Shown here: one piece after another, positions 21,757 to 33,837 of the stretch
How positions within the stretch are numbered: the first letter of the stretch is position 1
Layout of the letters: every line of letters starts with the position of its first letter
Translations under genes and position numbers: made by a program
Notes under the pieces: model-generated
Seen by the model: the letters and a program-made list of their open reading frames with translations, nothing else
What the model was told of the DNA's origin: nothing
Database searches by the model: none
Assembly: GCA_023512835.1 (NCBI GenBank)
Contig: CM042087.1
Coordinates: 6,578,550-6,642,549 of the forward strand
Length of the DNA: 64,000 nucleotides
Direction: 5' to 3'
Origin: Taxillus chinensis
Lineage: Eukaryota; Streptophyta; Magnoliopsida; Santalales; Loranthaceae

Positions 21757-22810
21757 TCACATGGATAGATTTTTCAACTTTAAAAAGTTTTCTATTGAAG
21801 ACCCGATAAGCCTTGCTATGTAGTGAGTACCCGACAAAAATCCCATCATCGATTTTGGTTCAAATTTATTCCGGGTCTCTTTGCCATTGATCAAGATATA
21901 GCAAGTACACCCAAAAGCTCGAAATGTGAAATTGAAGGTTTTCGTCCTCTCCACATCTCATAGGGTGTTTTCATGGTAGATTTATTTATTAGAGTTCTGT
22001 TCGAACATAGCGGGCGGTGGACACGACTTGACCCATGGGCGAGAGGAAGCGTTGCCCCTGCTAACATGGATCTACCAGCTTCAACTAAAGTACGATTCTT
22101 GCGCTCGGCTACCCCATTTTGTTGTGGGGTTCGGGGAGCAGAGAAGTTATCTTGTATGCCCTGTTCAAACAATATGATCTCATTTCTGAAAAATCAAATT
22201 CGGACCATGATCACTCCTGATGCATTTAATGCTCGGTCCTTGTGAGTTGCTTATCCAGTTGAAGAGATCTACAAGATGCTCAAAAGTTTGATCCTTTGAT
22301 TTCAGGAACATCACCCATGTGTATCTGGTGAAATCATCGATAACCACAAGGGTATATCTCGCACCAGCTAGAGATGGAATAGATATAGGACCACGAGAGG
22401 TCCATATGAAGAAGTTGTAGAGGAGCGATTATTGAGTTAACCGATTTGCTCTTAAAGCCGTGTTTGGTCTGTTTACCAAGTTGGCATTCTCGACAGAGAG
22501 AGTCTCCTGGAGAACTTGACTTTGGGTAGACCAGGTGACAAGATCAAGTGACGCTATTTTAGACAAAGTCTTAAAGTTTAAATGTGTGCATCGCTTGTGC
22601 CATAGCCAACTATCTTCATCCGATGCTTTCGTGAGGAAGCATACGGGGTCGAAGAATTATTTCTTAAGACCACCGAGTATATGTCCCCATCTCTTGATCC
22701 GGATAACTTAACATCTCCAGGATAAGTTTTCTCTTCTTGTACGGTGTTGGACAAAAAGGAAACAAGAAATCCTTTGTCACATAGATTATCGACACTTAGC
22801 AAATTATGCT
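21757..22810 (-). pseudogene. GAG-pre-integrase and integrase domains of C1 pol
   Basis: GAG-pre-integrase region: LLSVDNLCDKGFLVSF near 22790. The core has Asp in LHMDL (near 22400), Asp in CIRSDHG (near 22210) and Glu in QQNGVAERKNRTLVEAGRSM (near 22110), the D-D-E triad. TPYEMWRGRKPSISHF follows near 21960. Frame changes near 22200, 21890 and 21760 break it. The linker that follows to RT is Ser/Pro-rich and acidic. Confidence 0.88.
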
Positions 22811-22859
22811 TTAAACCTTCGACTAGTGCAACTTTAGTGATTGATACACAGCCGTTAGT

Positions 22860-23060
22860 TAAAGTGCCATACCCGACGTCTTACCTTTGTTGTTGTCGCC
22901 ATATGAAACGGATGGACCTTGTTTATCATTAACTTCTACAAGCGAGTCCGATCACCCGTCATATGTCCGGAGCATCCACTATCAAGGATCCACTTGCTTT
23001 TATTGATCTTTAACTTCAAGTGATCCGGCAATGCATTCCAGAGATGCTCCTGAAAGACAA
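22860..23060 (-). pseudogene. Aspartic protease domain of C1 pol
   Basis: The minus strand reads KWILDSGCSGHMTGDR near 22998-22950, with the catalytic D-S-G intact in this copy. In C2 and E the same Asp is Asn. The domain runs on to KVALVEG before the integrase part. Confidence 0.8.
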
Positions 23061-23064
23061 CAGT

Positions 23065-25424
23065 TTACACTTTTGGTGCCCAAACTTGTTTTGGGCGGTT
23101 AGAGAGAACAACGATATTGTCAACATTTACGGATTTGATTTTGCTAGGACTCTTAGCTTTCCAAGTTGACATTAACTTGTTAGTTTCAACTACTTCTTTT
23201 ATTTGGGTTTTCTTGGGAGAGACACTCCTTTTAGATTTAGATTTTGTTTTGCTCGAAGAACCCCTTTTATAAAACCGATCTTTATTGGATTGAAATTGAT
23301 TACAAAGCCAGCTATCGGATAGACTCCAACATTCATAGTGATAATGACCCATTTCCCTACGGATGGAACAGACACTATAATGTGAAGTACAAACAAGGGG
23401 ATACGGGTCTCTTAGATTCTACGATTTTCTACTGTTCCCTGTGGCCTAATCCATTGCGTTTGGGTGACGCGTTCTTGGCCCTAAATGCGTCGGCCTTAGC
23501 CTTGTCTTTCTTTTTGGGTGCTACGCTTTTGGCTTTAATCGCAGGCGACCTTCCCTTCATCTTTAGTTACGGGTGCTTCTTGGTTCGGGAAGTGCGATGG
23601 GGCCTCGGCTCCACGATCATAAACTATGGTGCCACCTGAAATGAAACCATCCAACGGTTTAGATGTACTAACAGGATATAAGTTGGTTAGTTTAGGAGTG
23701 AAATCCGGAGGACACTCGGTAGCTTGAGCTATGGAAGTTGATGGTTCGGAACCTAGGCCAGGTTTGACTCGGATGTCGTCAGGATCGGTCCTAAAGGTAG
23801 AGGCTATTTCCCCGGATTTTAGCCACTTGTGGTTTATTTCCTTTTCCTGTTCCAAGTTCATTTTTGAGTCTTTTTACTATAACTTTTAGGCCTGAGAGAT
23901 TGGTATTTAACAAATGATTTTCAGCTCTTAGATCATGATACCAAGCTTCTTTTCCTCCGAAGTCGGTGATGTCCTTTTCGAGTCTATTAATAGTAAATTC
24001 AAGACGTTTATTCGACTTTCCATATCTTTGTACATTTGAGTAATTATTAGTCTCTCATTCTTTTCGTGATCACATGCGGTAGTAAGAGATTCTAATTTAC
24101 TCGGGAGCTCGAAGATAGAAGGTACCTCGATTTGCCATGAGGCGGACGTTCGGCTTAGTGGTCGGCTCATCATCCGAGGATTCCTCCTCTTCTTCCGAGC
24201 CACTCATGTATTTTGTCACGAGCGCCTTCCTCTTGCTCTTGCCGTTGTCCGAGGTGGAGCGGCGAGGAGTTACCTTGTCACTTTTCTCGGCCACTTTTGT
24301 TTTGGATCTGCATTCCTTGGCCCAGGTGACCGGTTTTCCCACAGTTGAAACATTCCTGGGAACTGGACTCCGGTCGCTCCTTCCTTTGGAACGATGATGA
24401 TGAGCGTCTTCTAAACCCTTTTCTCGCTTTTCCGTAGGAATCGCCCAAAGGATTTGACAAAAAGGGCTATCTCCTCCTCCTCGTCGAAATCGGAATTGTC
24501 GGATACGTCCGTATCATCATTCCTCAGGTATGTTTAGACATTCCGTAGCTTTGAGAGCTACCCCCTTTTCTTTCCGAGCTATTTTCTCATCCCTGTCAAA
24601 GTACTTAAACCTGACTTCGTGAGTCCACGACTCTCCATACGGTTCTTCAAAGGGAACATACGCCAATTTTTGTCCGATTGCATCTGGAGTTGTTTGGAGT
24701 AGTAGCGATCCGGCAAGGAGCGAAAGAACTTGTCATTGATCCGGGATTGAGAATAGTGCTCATTGACGGTCTTCGACTCAAGAATGAGCTTGCCAAATCT
24801 CCGATAGATGCTTTCAAGTGATTCACCCGGTTTATGATTAAAACTCTCAAAATTACGTGCGAGAGTGCAGATCACATTCTGCATCCTGGGACCGACTCCC
24901 CTCATAGAGGATTGTCGGTTAGTCCCGACGGCTTTTGCTGTCGTGCAGCCCTGGACGTCTGTGGAAAGCCTCGGAATCCAAAGACGATGTAACATAAGCC
25001 GAGCCTTTTCACTAGCGCACCGCCAGGCTCTTTCATCGTTGGTAAGTTCAAGATCTGTCTTTGGCCTCCTAACTCCATGTTCTCCGATAGTCATCGGAAT
25101 TGGAATCTCCTGATGAAGACATGGCCACATAAGATGATCATGGCAAACCATAAACATCTTCATGCGAGCTTTCCACCTGGGAGAAAAGCTCAGGTGTGAA
25201 TTTGGGTGGTTTCGTTAAAGTAAAACCAGAACTCCGTGGTTGAGAAGCGGCGGCGGCAGGTTGAGGTGGGTCGACATTTTCACCGCTTGCTTCGATTCGG
25301 GATGGGCTCCTGTGCACCTCCGGAGTTAAGGCGAGTGTTGAATAGCATCTTGCTTTCTTCGGCCATTTCGAGATTGAAAGAGTGGGATCTCTACTTAGAA
25401 CAAAGTAGAACTTGCTCGATACCA
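23065..25424 (-). pseudogene. Gag region of C1
   Basis: UBN2-type copia gag. FTPELFSQVESSHEDVYGLP lies near 25200, ELTNDERAWRCASEKA near 25060, and FNHKPGESLESIYRRFGKLI with NDKFFRSLPDRY at 24840-24700. A zinc knuckle (CFNCGKTGH) lies near 24345; one extra base shifts the frame before its last Cys, while copy E has it intact. A lysine/serine-rich coiled-coil stretch follows at 24200-23930. A second CCHC-like motif lies near 23370-23330 (CSIRREMGHYHYEC, second Cys lost to Arg). Several frameshifts are present. The gag is long and two-knuckled, unusual for short copia families. Confidence 0.8.
25414..25424 (-). other. Primer binding site of C1
   Basis: The minus strand reads TGGTATCGAGC two bases after the 5' LTR end. 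It matches tRNA-iMet except for one missing base. Copy E has the same sequence (33825-33835), so the difference belongs to the family and not to this copy. Confidence 0.8.
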
Positions 25425-25426
25425 CT

Positions 25427-26681
25427 TGATGGTCCCTTGGAGCCTAAAGGGGGGGGGGGTGAATAGGCTCTTATTAAAACTCTTTTCTTTCTCTCAAGAC
25501 ACAAACACTTATCTAGTTTAAGTGATAGAATCACTCATGGAAGATAACTAGATAGTGGAAGTATTTTGTTTTATTATCACGAGATGAATACAACAAAATA
25601 GAAGCAAAACTCTCTTACACTCTGTTTACAAATGAACTCACACTCTAGCCAAATTCTATCTCCAAAGATGGAAAAACTCCTCTCTCTTTTTTTGATAATG
25701 TACAAGTATGAATATTTATACAAAACATTCCTAAGAGACAACCTTGGAACTTGTAGTTCCGGAATGCATTCAGCACTAACTATCCCTCGGTAATCTCTCT
25801 GCCTTGGTCGCTGCGAATTGTGGAGCTCAAGATCTTGGATTTGAAGAGTATAAGTGTCTTTGTGAGTTCCCAGGATACAATTAAGGTTGTGTCCACATAT
25901 CCGGATGATCCACGTGTAAGATCTTTCAGGTTCTCAATAAATTTGTCTTACATCGGGACACCACGAGCTGATAACTTTAAATGCGGTTTAGTTGAAGCAG
26001 TGTCTTCTTGGTCCGGTGTAATTTTCCTTACTCCGTAGCTAATGAAGCTCGGAACCTTACTCCGTGTCAGTGGTTGCTTACTCCGTATCTATTTAGTACC
26101 GGAATCCTTAGTCCGTGTCAGCGCTTCCTTACTCCGCATGTAAGTTCCTTACTCCGTATGTAATTTCCTTACTCCGTATGTATGTTCCTTACTCCGTATG
26201 TAAGTTCCTTACTCCGCATGTAAGTTCCTTACTCCGGGCGAGTCTTGAAAAGTCTGATAACTTATTCCGTGTCGGCGCTTTCTTACTCCGCATGTAAGTT
26301 GCTTACTCCGTATGTAATTTCCTTACTCCGTATGTAAGTTCCTTACTCCGTATGTAAGTTCCTTACTCCGGGCGAGTAATAGATCCGGATTCCTTACTCC
26401 GCATCTGGTTTCCTTACTCCGCACTTATCCTTTAAGTTCTTAGTCCGTACGAATGTTCCTTATTCCGTATGTATTTGTTACTTGGTTATTTACCAAGTGT
26501 TTGACGACACTCACTCTTGTCCGGATCAGGATTATGTATCCTGTCCTTAGCTTTGCTCTCACGAGTGCATTTCTTGATTAGTGACATATCTTCTGCAATG
26601 ACCAAATAAACACAAAAGATCTCGAGATCAAATTACATAAGGCTTTATCAGCATTATCCAAATTCGGGGTTTGATCCAACA
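25427..26681 (-). mobile_element. 5' LTR of C1
   Basis: 1,255 bp. It aligns from end to end with 14632-15881, including the poly-G run, TATA box and 20-bp array (26029-26470). It is flanked on the right by GAGCT and then Ogre-1 sequence. Confidence 0.95.
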
Positions 26682-26770
26682 GAGCTTTGTATTTTACCCT
26701 TGGTGCCCTTTCGGGTTTTCACCAAGTCCGCTCATTACAGGGATGAGAATCTTGTGGGTAGGTATGAGAG

Positions 26771-27967
26771 TTAAGCATAAAACGTTTTGATGGCGTCGTC
26801 GTTATTCACTGGATTAGGAAGCTCATCACCGTCCATTTTGGCAAGGATCAATGCGCCTCCCGAGAATGCTTTTTTCACAACATATGGGCCTTCATAATTG
26901 GGAGTCCACTTGCCTCTATGGTCATGTTGAATTGGCAAGATCTTCTTAAGGACAAGATCACCCTCTTGAAAGCTTCGGGCTTCACCTTTTTATTGTAATT
27001 GTTCATCATTCTCTGTTGGTATAGCTGTCCTCTCGCAACGCGCCAGGCGCTTTCCCTCAATTAAATTCAACCGCTCATAACGACTTTGGGCCCATTCTGT
27101 TTCTTCGAGCTGAGTATCCTTAAGTACTTGGAGGGAAGGTATCTCCACTTCGACCGGTAGAACTGCTTCCATGCCGTAGACCAAAGAAAATGGAGTTGCC
27201 CCGGTCGATGTATGCACCGAGGTACGATAAGCATGCAAAGCGTATGGTAGCTTCTCGTGCCAATCTTTGTATGTTTCATTCGTTTTTCCGATAATGTTCT
27301 TGATGTTCTTGTTGGCTGCCTCGATCGCTCCATTCATCTTTGGGCGATAGGGGGTCGAGTTGCGATGTTGAATTTTATATGTTTCGCACAACCTCCCTAT
27401 CATCCACCTCTTCAAATTGGCAGCATTGTCTGTTATGATCTACTCGGGAAGCCCATATCGGCATATGATGTTGTTCCGCATAAATCAAAGTACCACGGCC
27501 TATGTGACATTAGCATATGATGGTGCTTCTACCCACTTGGTGAAGTAATCAATGGCTACCAGAATGAAACGATGACCATTAGAAGCTTTTGGAGATATTG
27601 GTTCGATAACGTCAATGCCCCAAAGTGAGAACGGCCACGGGAAACCATCACGTGTAGTTTGGACGGCGATACTTGGATTTTATCGCCATAAATTTGACAC
27701 TTAAGGCATTTGCGCACATGTTCAATGCAATCCTTTTCCATGGTGACCCAATAATACCCCATTCGCATGATTTGTCACGTTAATGCATGTCCATTTACAT
27801 GTGAACCACATTCTCCTTCGTGCACTTTTTTCATTATTTGTGTCGATTCTTCTTTTGCCACACACCCCAATAAGACCATGTCATGGTTTCTTTTATACAG
27901 AACAGCACCATCAAGATAATAGTTGGATGCTGACCTTCGGATATTTCTTTTATCGGACTCGAGGGCC
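26771..27967 (-). pseudogene. Integrase part of Ogre-1 pol, truncated
   Basis: Minus-strand Ty3-gypsy integrase matching 47942-49120 of Ogre-2. MGYYWVTMEKDCIEHVRKCL (zinc-binding end) lies near 27765, and the core region CETYKIQHRNSTPYRPKMNG with Glu in GAIEAANKNIKN near 27370-27290. HAYRTSVHTSTGATPFSLVY follows near 27230, and the C-terminus reads GKWTPNYEGPYVVKKAFSGG near 26910, ending at TAA 26773-26771. Small indels shift the frame at least four times. The 5' part of pol is cut at 27967 by a junction with copia C2. Confidence 0.88.
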
Positions 27968-30217
27968 TTTATCCGATAACCGGCTTTGTAATCAAATTCG
28001 TACCAATAAAGATCAGTTTAATAAAAAGGGTTCTTCGAGCAAAACAAAATCTAAACCTCAAAGGAATGTCTCTCCCAAGATAACCCAAATAAAAGAAGCA
28101 GTAAACTAACAAATTAAAGTCAACTTGGAGAGCTAAAAGTCCCAGCAAAATCAATAGTGGATCACTTGAAGTTAAAGATCAATCAAAGCAAGTGGATCCT
28201 CAATAGTGGATGCTCTGGACATATGATGTGTGATTAGACTCTACTTGTTGAAGTGAATGACAAACGAGGTCCATCCGTTTCATATGGTGACAACAAAAGG
28301 TAAGACGTCGGGTATGGCACTTTAACTAACGGCCGTGTATCAATCACTAGAGTTGCACTAGTCGAAGGTTTAAAGCATAATTTGCTAAGTGTCGGTAATT
28401 TATGTGACAAAGGATTTCTTGTTTCCTTTATGTCCAACACCTGTACGGAAGAGAAAACTTATCCAGGAGATGTTAAGTTATCCGGATCAAGAGATGGGGA
28501 CATATACTCGGTGGTCTTAAGAAATAATTCTTCGACCCTGTATGCTTCCTCACTAAAGCTTCAGATGCAGATAGTTGGCTATGGCACAAGCGATGCGCAC
28601 ATTTAAACTTTAAGACATTGTCTAAATTAGCTTCACTTGATCTTGTCACCGGTCTACCTAAACTCAAATTCTCCAGGAGACACTCTCTGTCGAGAATGCC
28701 AACTGGCAAACAAACCAAACATAGCTTTAAGAGCAAATCAATTAATTCAATAACTGCTCCTCTACAACTTCTTCATATGGACCTCTGTGGTCCTATTTTT
28801 GTTCCGTTCTTGGGCTGGTGCGAGATATACCCTTGTGGTTATCAATGATTTCACCAGATACACATGGGTGATATTCCTGAAATCAAAGGATCAAACTTTT
28901 GAGCATCTTGTAGATCTTTTCAACTAGATAAGCAACTCACAAGGACCGAGCATAAAGTGCATCAGGAGTGATCATGGTAAAGAATTTGATTTTTCGAAAT
29001 GAGATCATATTGTTCTGAACAGGGCATATAGCATGACTTACGTGCGCCCAGAACTCCACAACAAAATGGGGTAGCTGAGCGCAAGAATCGTACCTTAGTT
29101 GAGGCTGGTAGATCAATGTTAGCGAGGGGCAACGCTTCCTCTCGCTCTATGGGCTGAAGCCGTGTCCACCGCCTGCTATGTTCGAAAAGAACTCTAATAA
29201 ATAAATCTACCATGAAAACACCCTATGAGATGTGGAGAGGACGAAAACCTTCAATTTCACATTTCAGAACTTTTGGGTGTACTCGCTACATATTGATAAA
29301 TGGCAAAGAGTCCCGGAATAAATTTGAACCAAATTCGATGATGGGATTTTTTGTCGGGTACTCATTACATAGCAAGGCTTATCGGGTCTTCAATAGAAAA
29401 CTTTTTAAAGTTGAAGAATCTATCCATGTGACTTTTGATGAAGCTAATCCCGATTGGTCAAAAGTTGCTTCTTCAAGTTCTAATGTGCAAGTCCTGGACA
29501 GCAACATCGATTATTCGAACTTTATGAATGTTCCTGTTACACATTCCGACCAACCACGTGGCATCAGCGAGGCACAAAGAAATTATATGGATGATGCTAC
29601 GGATGACTCGGACTCAAGACTACCATTAAGCTCCAGGACATACTCCTACGGAAACCCAAAATTCCGGAGCACCTTCAAGTCCGTCCGGACCGTTAACACC
29701 GAAAGAAACAGTGTTGAAGAACCACCTAGTTCTACCGTACCTTCTAATATGGAAACATCTAGTCCTGGACGAAGCTCAACCAAGAGATACACCTGAACCA
29801 CCTAATCGCGCGAGCTTCAAATTGTTCAAGATCATCCATCACATGCACGAAATTGCAGATGGACCCGAAACCATCCCTCGATCAAGTGATTGGTGATCCT
29901 ACTGTTGGTGTAAGAACAAGAGCAGCCACCTCCAACATGAGTTTTTACTCATGTTTTCTATCTCAAATAGAACCAAAAGTGGTAGATGAAGCTCTTCAGG
30001 ATTCGAATTGGATAGAAGCCATGCAAGAAGAGTCTGAATCAATTTAAGAGAAATAATATGTGGACTTTAGTACCGAGGCCTAAGTCTCGGCAAGTCATTG
30101 GAGTTAAATGGGTGTTCCAGAACAAGCTTGATACGGATGGAATAGTAATCCGGAACAAAGCCAGGCCGGTAGCCAAAGGATATCGTCAAGAAGAAGGAAT
30201 AGACTATGATGAAGACC
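27968..30217 (+). pseudogene. C2 gag end, protease, integrase and RT start
   Basis: Plus-strand copia polyprotein piece. The gag end reads SDNRLCNQIRTNKDQFNKKG near 27970. The protease active site near 28190 reads WILNSGCSGHM, so the catalytic Asp is replaced by Asn, followed by a stop. MLSVGNLCDKGFLVSFMSN lies at 28382, LLHMDLCGPIF near 28770 (first integrase Asp), TPYEMWRGRKPSISHFRTFG near 29215, and VIGVKWVFQNKLDTDG near 30095. Many stops and indels, especially 28850-29200. It ends inside GIDYDE of RT at the inverted junction. Confidence 0.85.
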
Positions 30218-33200
30218 CGATAAGCCTTGCTATAATGAGTACCCGACAAAAATCCCATCATCGAAATTTGGTTCAAATTTATTCCGGGTCTCTTTGCCAT
30301 TTATCAATATGTAGCGAGTACACCCAAAAGCTCGAAATGTGAAATTGAAGGTTTTCGTCCTCTCCACATCTCATAGGGTGTTTTCATGGTAGATTTATTT
30401 ATTAGAGTTCGTTCCGAACATAGTAGGCGATGGACACGGCTTCAGCCCATAGACCGAGAGGAAGCGTTGCCCCTGCTAACATTGATCTACCAGCCTCAAC
30501 TAAGGTACGATTCTTGCGCTCGGCTACCCCATTTTGTTGTGGAGTTCGGGCGCACGAAGTCATGCTATATGCCCTGTTCAGAACAATATGATCTCATTTC
30601 TGAAAAATCAAATTTTGTACCATGATCACTCCTGATGCACTTTATGCTCGATCCTTGTGAGTTGCTTATCTAGTTGAAAAGATCTACAAGATGCTCAAAA
30701 GTTTGATCCTTTGATTTCAGGAATATCACCCATGTGTATCTGGTGAAATCATTGATAACCACAAGGGTATATCTCGCACCGGCCAAGAACGGAACAAAAA
30801 TAGGACCACGAGAGGTCCATATGAAGAAGTTGTAGAGGAGCAGTTATTGAATTAACCGATTTGCTCTTAAAGCTATGTTTGGTTTGTTTGCCCAGTTGGC
30901 ATTCTCGACGAGAGTGTCTCTGGAGAATTTGAGTTTAGGTAGACCGTTGACAAGATCAAGTGAAGCTAATTTAGACAATGTCTTAAAGTTTAAATGTGCG
31001 CATCGCTTGTGCCATAGCCAACTATCTCGCATTTGAAGCTTTAGTGAGGAAGCATACAAGGTCGAAGAATTATTTCTTAAGACCACCGAGTATATGTCCC
31101 CATCTCTTGATCCGGATAACTTAACATCTCCGGATAAGTTTTCTCTTCTTGTACAGGTGTTGGACATAAAGGAAACAAGAAATCCTTTGTCACATAAATT
31201 ACCGACACTTAGCAAATTATGCTTTAAACCTTCGACTAGTGCAACTCTAGTGATTGATACACATCCGTTAGTTAAAGTGCCATACCCGACGTCTTACCTT
31301 TGCCGTTGTCACCATATGAAACGGATGGACCTCGTTTGTCATTCACTTCAACAAGTAGAGTCTAATTACACATCATATGTCCAGAGCATCCACTATTGAG
31401 GATCCACTTGCTTTGATTGATCTTTAACTTCAAGTGATCCGGCAACGCATTCTAGAGATGCTCCTGAAAGACAACGGTTTACACTTTTGGTGCCCAAACT
31501 TGTTTCGGGGCGGTTAGAGAGAGCGGCGAGAGTGTCAACAGCTTCGGATTTGATTTTGCTGGGACTTTTAGCTCTCCAAGTCGACTTTAACTTGTTAGTT
31601 TCATGCCTCTTTTATTTGGGTTTTCTTGGGAGAGATACTCCTTTGAGGTTTAGATTTTATTTTGCTCATAGAACCCTTTTTATTTAACTGATCTTTATTG
31701 ATATGAATTTGATTACAAAGCCGGTTATCGGATAAACTCCAACATTCATAGTGATAATGACCTATTTCCCTACAAGATGGAACAAACACTATAATGCGGA
31801 GTACAAACAGGGGATACGGGTCTCTTAGATTTTACGGACTTTCTACTCTGTTCCCTGTGGCCTAATCCATTGCGTTTGGGTGACGCGCTCTCGGCCCTAG
31901 ATGCGTTAGCCTTAGCCTTTTCTTTCTTTTTGGGTGCTACGCTTTTAGCTTTAACTGCAGCAGCCTTCCCTTCATCTTTAGTTACGGGTGCAACTGCTTC
32001 GGGAAGAGCAAGATAGCCCAACTCCATAATCATAAACTATGGTGCCACCTGAAATGAAACCATCCAACGGTTTAGATGTACTAACAGGATATAAGTTGCT
32101 TAGTTTTGGAGTGAAATCCAGAGGACACTCGGTAGCTTGAGCTATGGAAGTCGATGGTTCGGAACCTAGGCCAGGTTTGACTCGGATATTGTCAGGATCA
32201 GTCCTAAAGGTAGAGGCTATTTCCTCGGATTTTAGCCACTTACGATTTATTTCCCTTTCATGTTCCAGTTCATTTTCGAGTCATTTCACAATAACTTTTA
32301 GGCCCATTAGGTTGGTATTTAACAGATGATTTTCAGCTCTTAGATCATGATACCAAGCCTCTTTTCCTCCTGAAGTCGCCTATGTCCTTTTCAAGTCTAG
32401 TGATAGTAAATTCAAGGCATTTATTCGACTTTCCATATCTTTGTACATTTGAGTAATTATTAGTCTCTCATTCTTTTCATGATCACGTTCAATAATAAGA
32501 GATTCTAATTGACTCATGAGCTCGAGAGATAGAAGGTACCTCGGTATTTGCCATGAGGCGGACATTCGGCGTAGGAGTTGGCTCATCATCCGAGGATTCC
32601 TCCTCGTCTTCCGAGCCACCGATGTACTTTGTCACGAATGCCTTCCTCTTGTTCTTGCTGTTGTCCGAGGTGGAGCGGCGAGGAGTTACCTTGTCACTTT
32701 TCTCGGCCACTTTTGATTTGGATCTGCAGTCCTTGGCCCAATGACCGGTTTTTCCACAATTGTAGCATTCCTGGGGGCTGGACTACGGTCTCTCCTTCCT
32801 TTGGAAAGATGATGATGAGCGTCTCTTGAATCCTTTTCGCTTTTCCGTAGGAATCGCTCAAAGGATTTGACGAGAAGAGCTATCTCCTCCTCCTCGTCGA
32901 ATCGGAATTCTCGGACGCGTCCGTATCATCATTCCTCGGTATGTTTAAACATTCCATAGCTTTGAGAGCTACCCCATTTTCTTTCCGAGCTATTTTCTCA
33001 TCCCGGTCGAGTACTTAAACCTGACTTCATGAGTCCGCAGCTCTCCATATAGTTCTTCAAGGGGAACATACTTGCCAGTTTTTGTCCGATTGCATCTGGA
33101 GTTGTTTGGAGTAGTATCAATCCAAAGAATGAGCGAAAGAACTTGTCATTGATCCGAGATTGAGAATAATGCTCATTGATGTCTTCAGCTCAAGAATGAG

Positions 33201-33824
33201 CTTGCCGAATCTCCGATAGATGCTTTCGAGTGATTCGCCTGGTTTATGATTGAAACTCTCAAAGTTCTCCTGAGAGTACGGATAACGTTCGCATCCTGGG
33301 ACCGACTCCCCTCATAGAGGATTGTCGGTTTATCCCGCAGCTTTTTGCCGTTGTGCAGCCCTTGGACGTCCGTGAAAGCCTCGCAATCCAAAGACGATGT
33401 AACGTAAGCCGAGCCTTTTCGCTAGCACACCGCCAGGCTCTTTCATCGTTGGTAAGTTCGGCATCCGTCTTTGGCCTTCTAACTCCATGTTCTCCAATTG
33501 TCATTGGAATTGGAATCTCCCGATGAAGACAGGGCCACATGAGATGGTCATGGCATACCACATCTTCATGCGAGCTTTCCACTTGGGAGAAAAGCTCAGG
33601 TGTGAATTTGGGCGGTTTTGTCGAGTAAAACCGGAGACTCCGTGGTTGAGCGGTGGAGGCGGCGAGCAGGTTGAGGTGGGTCGACGTTTTCACCTTGTGC
33701 TTCGATTCGGGATGGGCTCTTGTGCACCTCCGGAGTTAAGGCGTGTGTTGAATAGCATCCTGCTTTCTTCGGCCATTGCTTGAGAGCGAAAGAGTGGGAT
33801 CCCTATTTAGAACAAATAGAACTT
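30218..33824 (-). pseudogene. Gag, protease and integrase start of copy E
   Basis: Gag start region near 33690 (RSLRFYSTKPPKFTPELFSQ), ELTNDERAWRCASEKA near 33460, zinc knuckle CYNCGKTGHWAKDC intact at about 32768-32730, and coiled-coil stretch at 32619-32380. A second knuckle near 31785 is disturbed by an extra base. The protease near 31410 reads ILNSGCSGHM, with the same Asp-to-Asn change and the same following stop as C2. GAG-pre-integrase follows (MLSVGNLCDKGFLVSFMSN at 31215). The copy ends at 30218 in the linker after the integrase core. Confidence 0.83.
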
Positions 33825-33837
33825 GCTCGATACCACT

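Larger units (their letters stand above)
14632..26681 (-). mobile_element. C1: full-length Ty1-copia element with extra 3' ORF (family S), 12.05 kb
   Basis: Complete structure on the minus strand: 5' LTR 26681-25427, primer site 25424-25414, gag, protease, integrase, RT, RNase H, a 1.7-kb non-coding stretch, ORF3 (18015-16025), polypurine tract, 3' LTR 15881-14632. The target duplication is GAGCT. The two LTRs (1,250 and 1,255 bp) are nearly identical by eye, so it inserted fairly recently, yet the ORFs contain several frameshifts. Size, long LTRs and a third ORF after pol recall the SIRE/Maximus lineage; that placement is an inference. Confidence 0.93.
8181..27967 (-). mobile_element. Ogre-1: Ogre/Tat-type Ty3-gypsy element, 5' truncated, hosting C1
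   Basis: Minus-strand element. In plus-strand order: 3' LTR 8181-11521, polypurine tract, 3' UTR with a large 37-bp array (11758-13592), a copia insertion (14632-26681), then the integrase part of pol up to 27967. RT, protease, gag and 5' LTR are missing; at 27967/27968 the sequence switches to a plus-strand copia. Colinear similarity with Ogre-2 (43317 onward) supports the assignment. The lineage call rests on Ogre-2, which shows the dual RNase H and G-patch. Confidence 0.85.
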
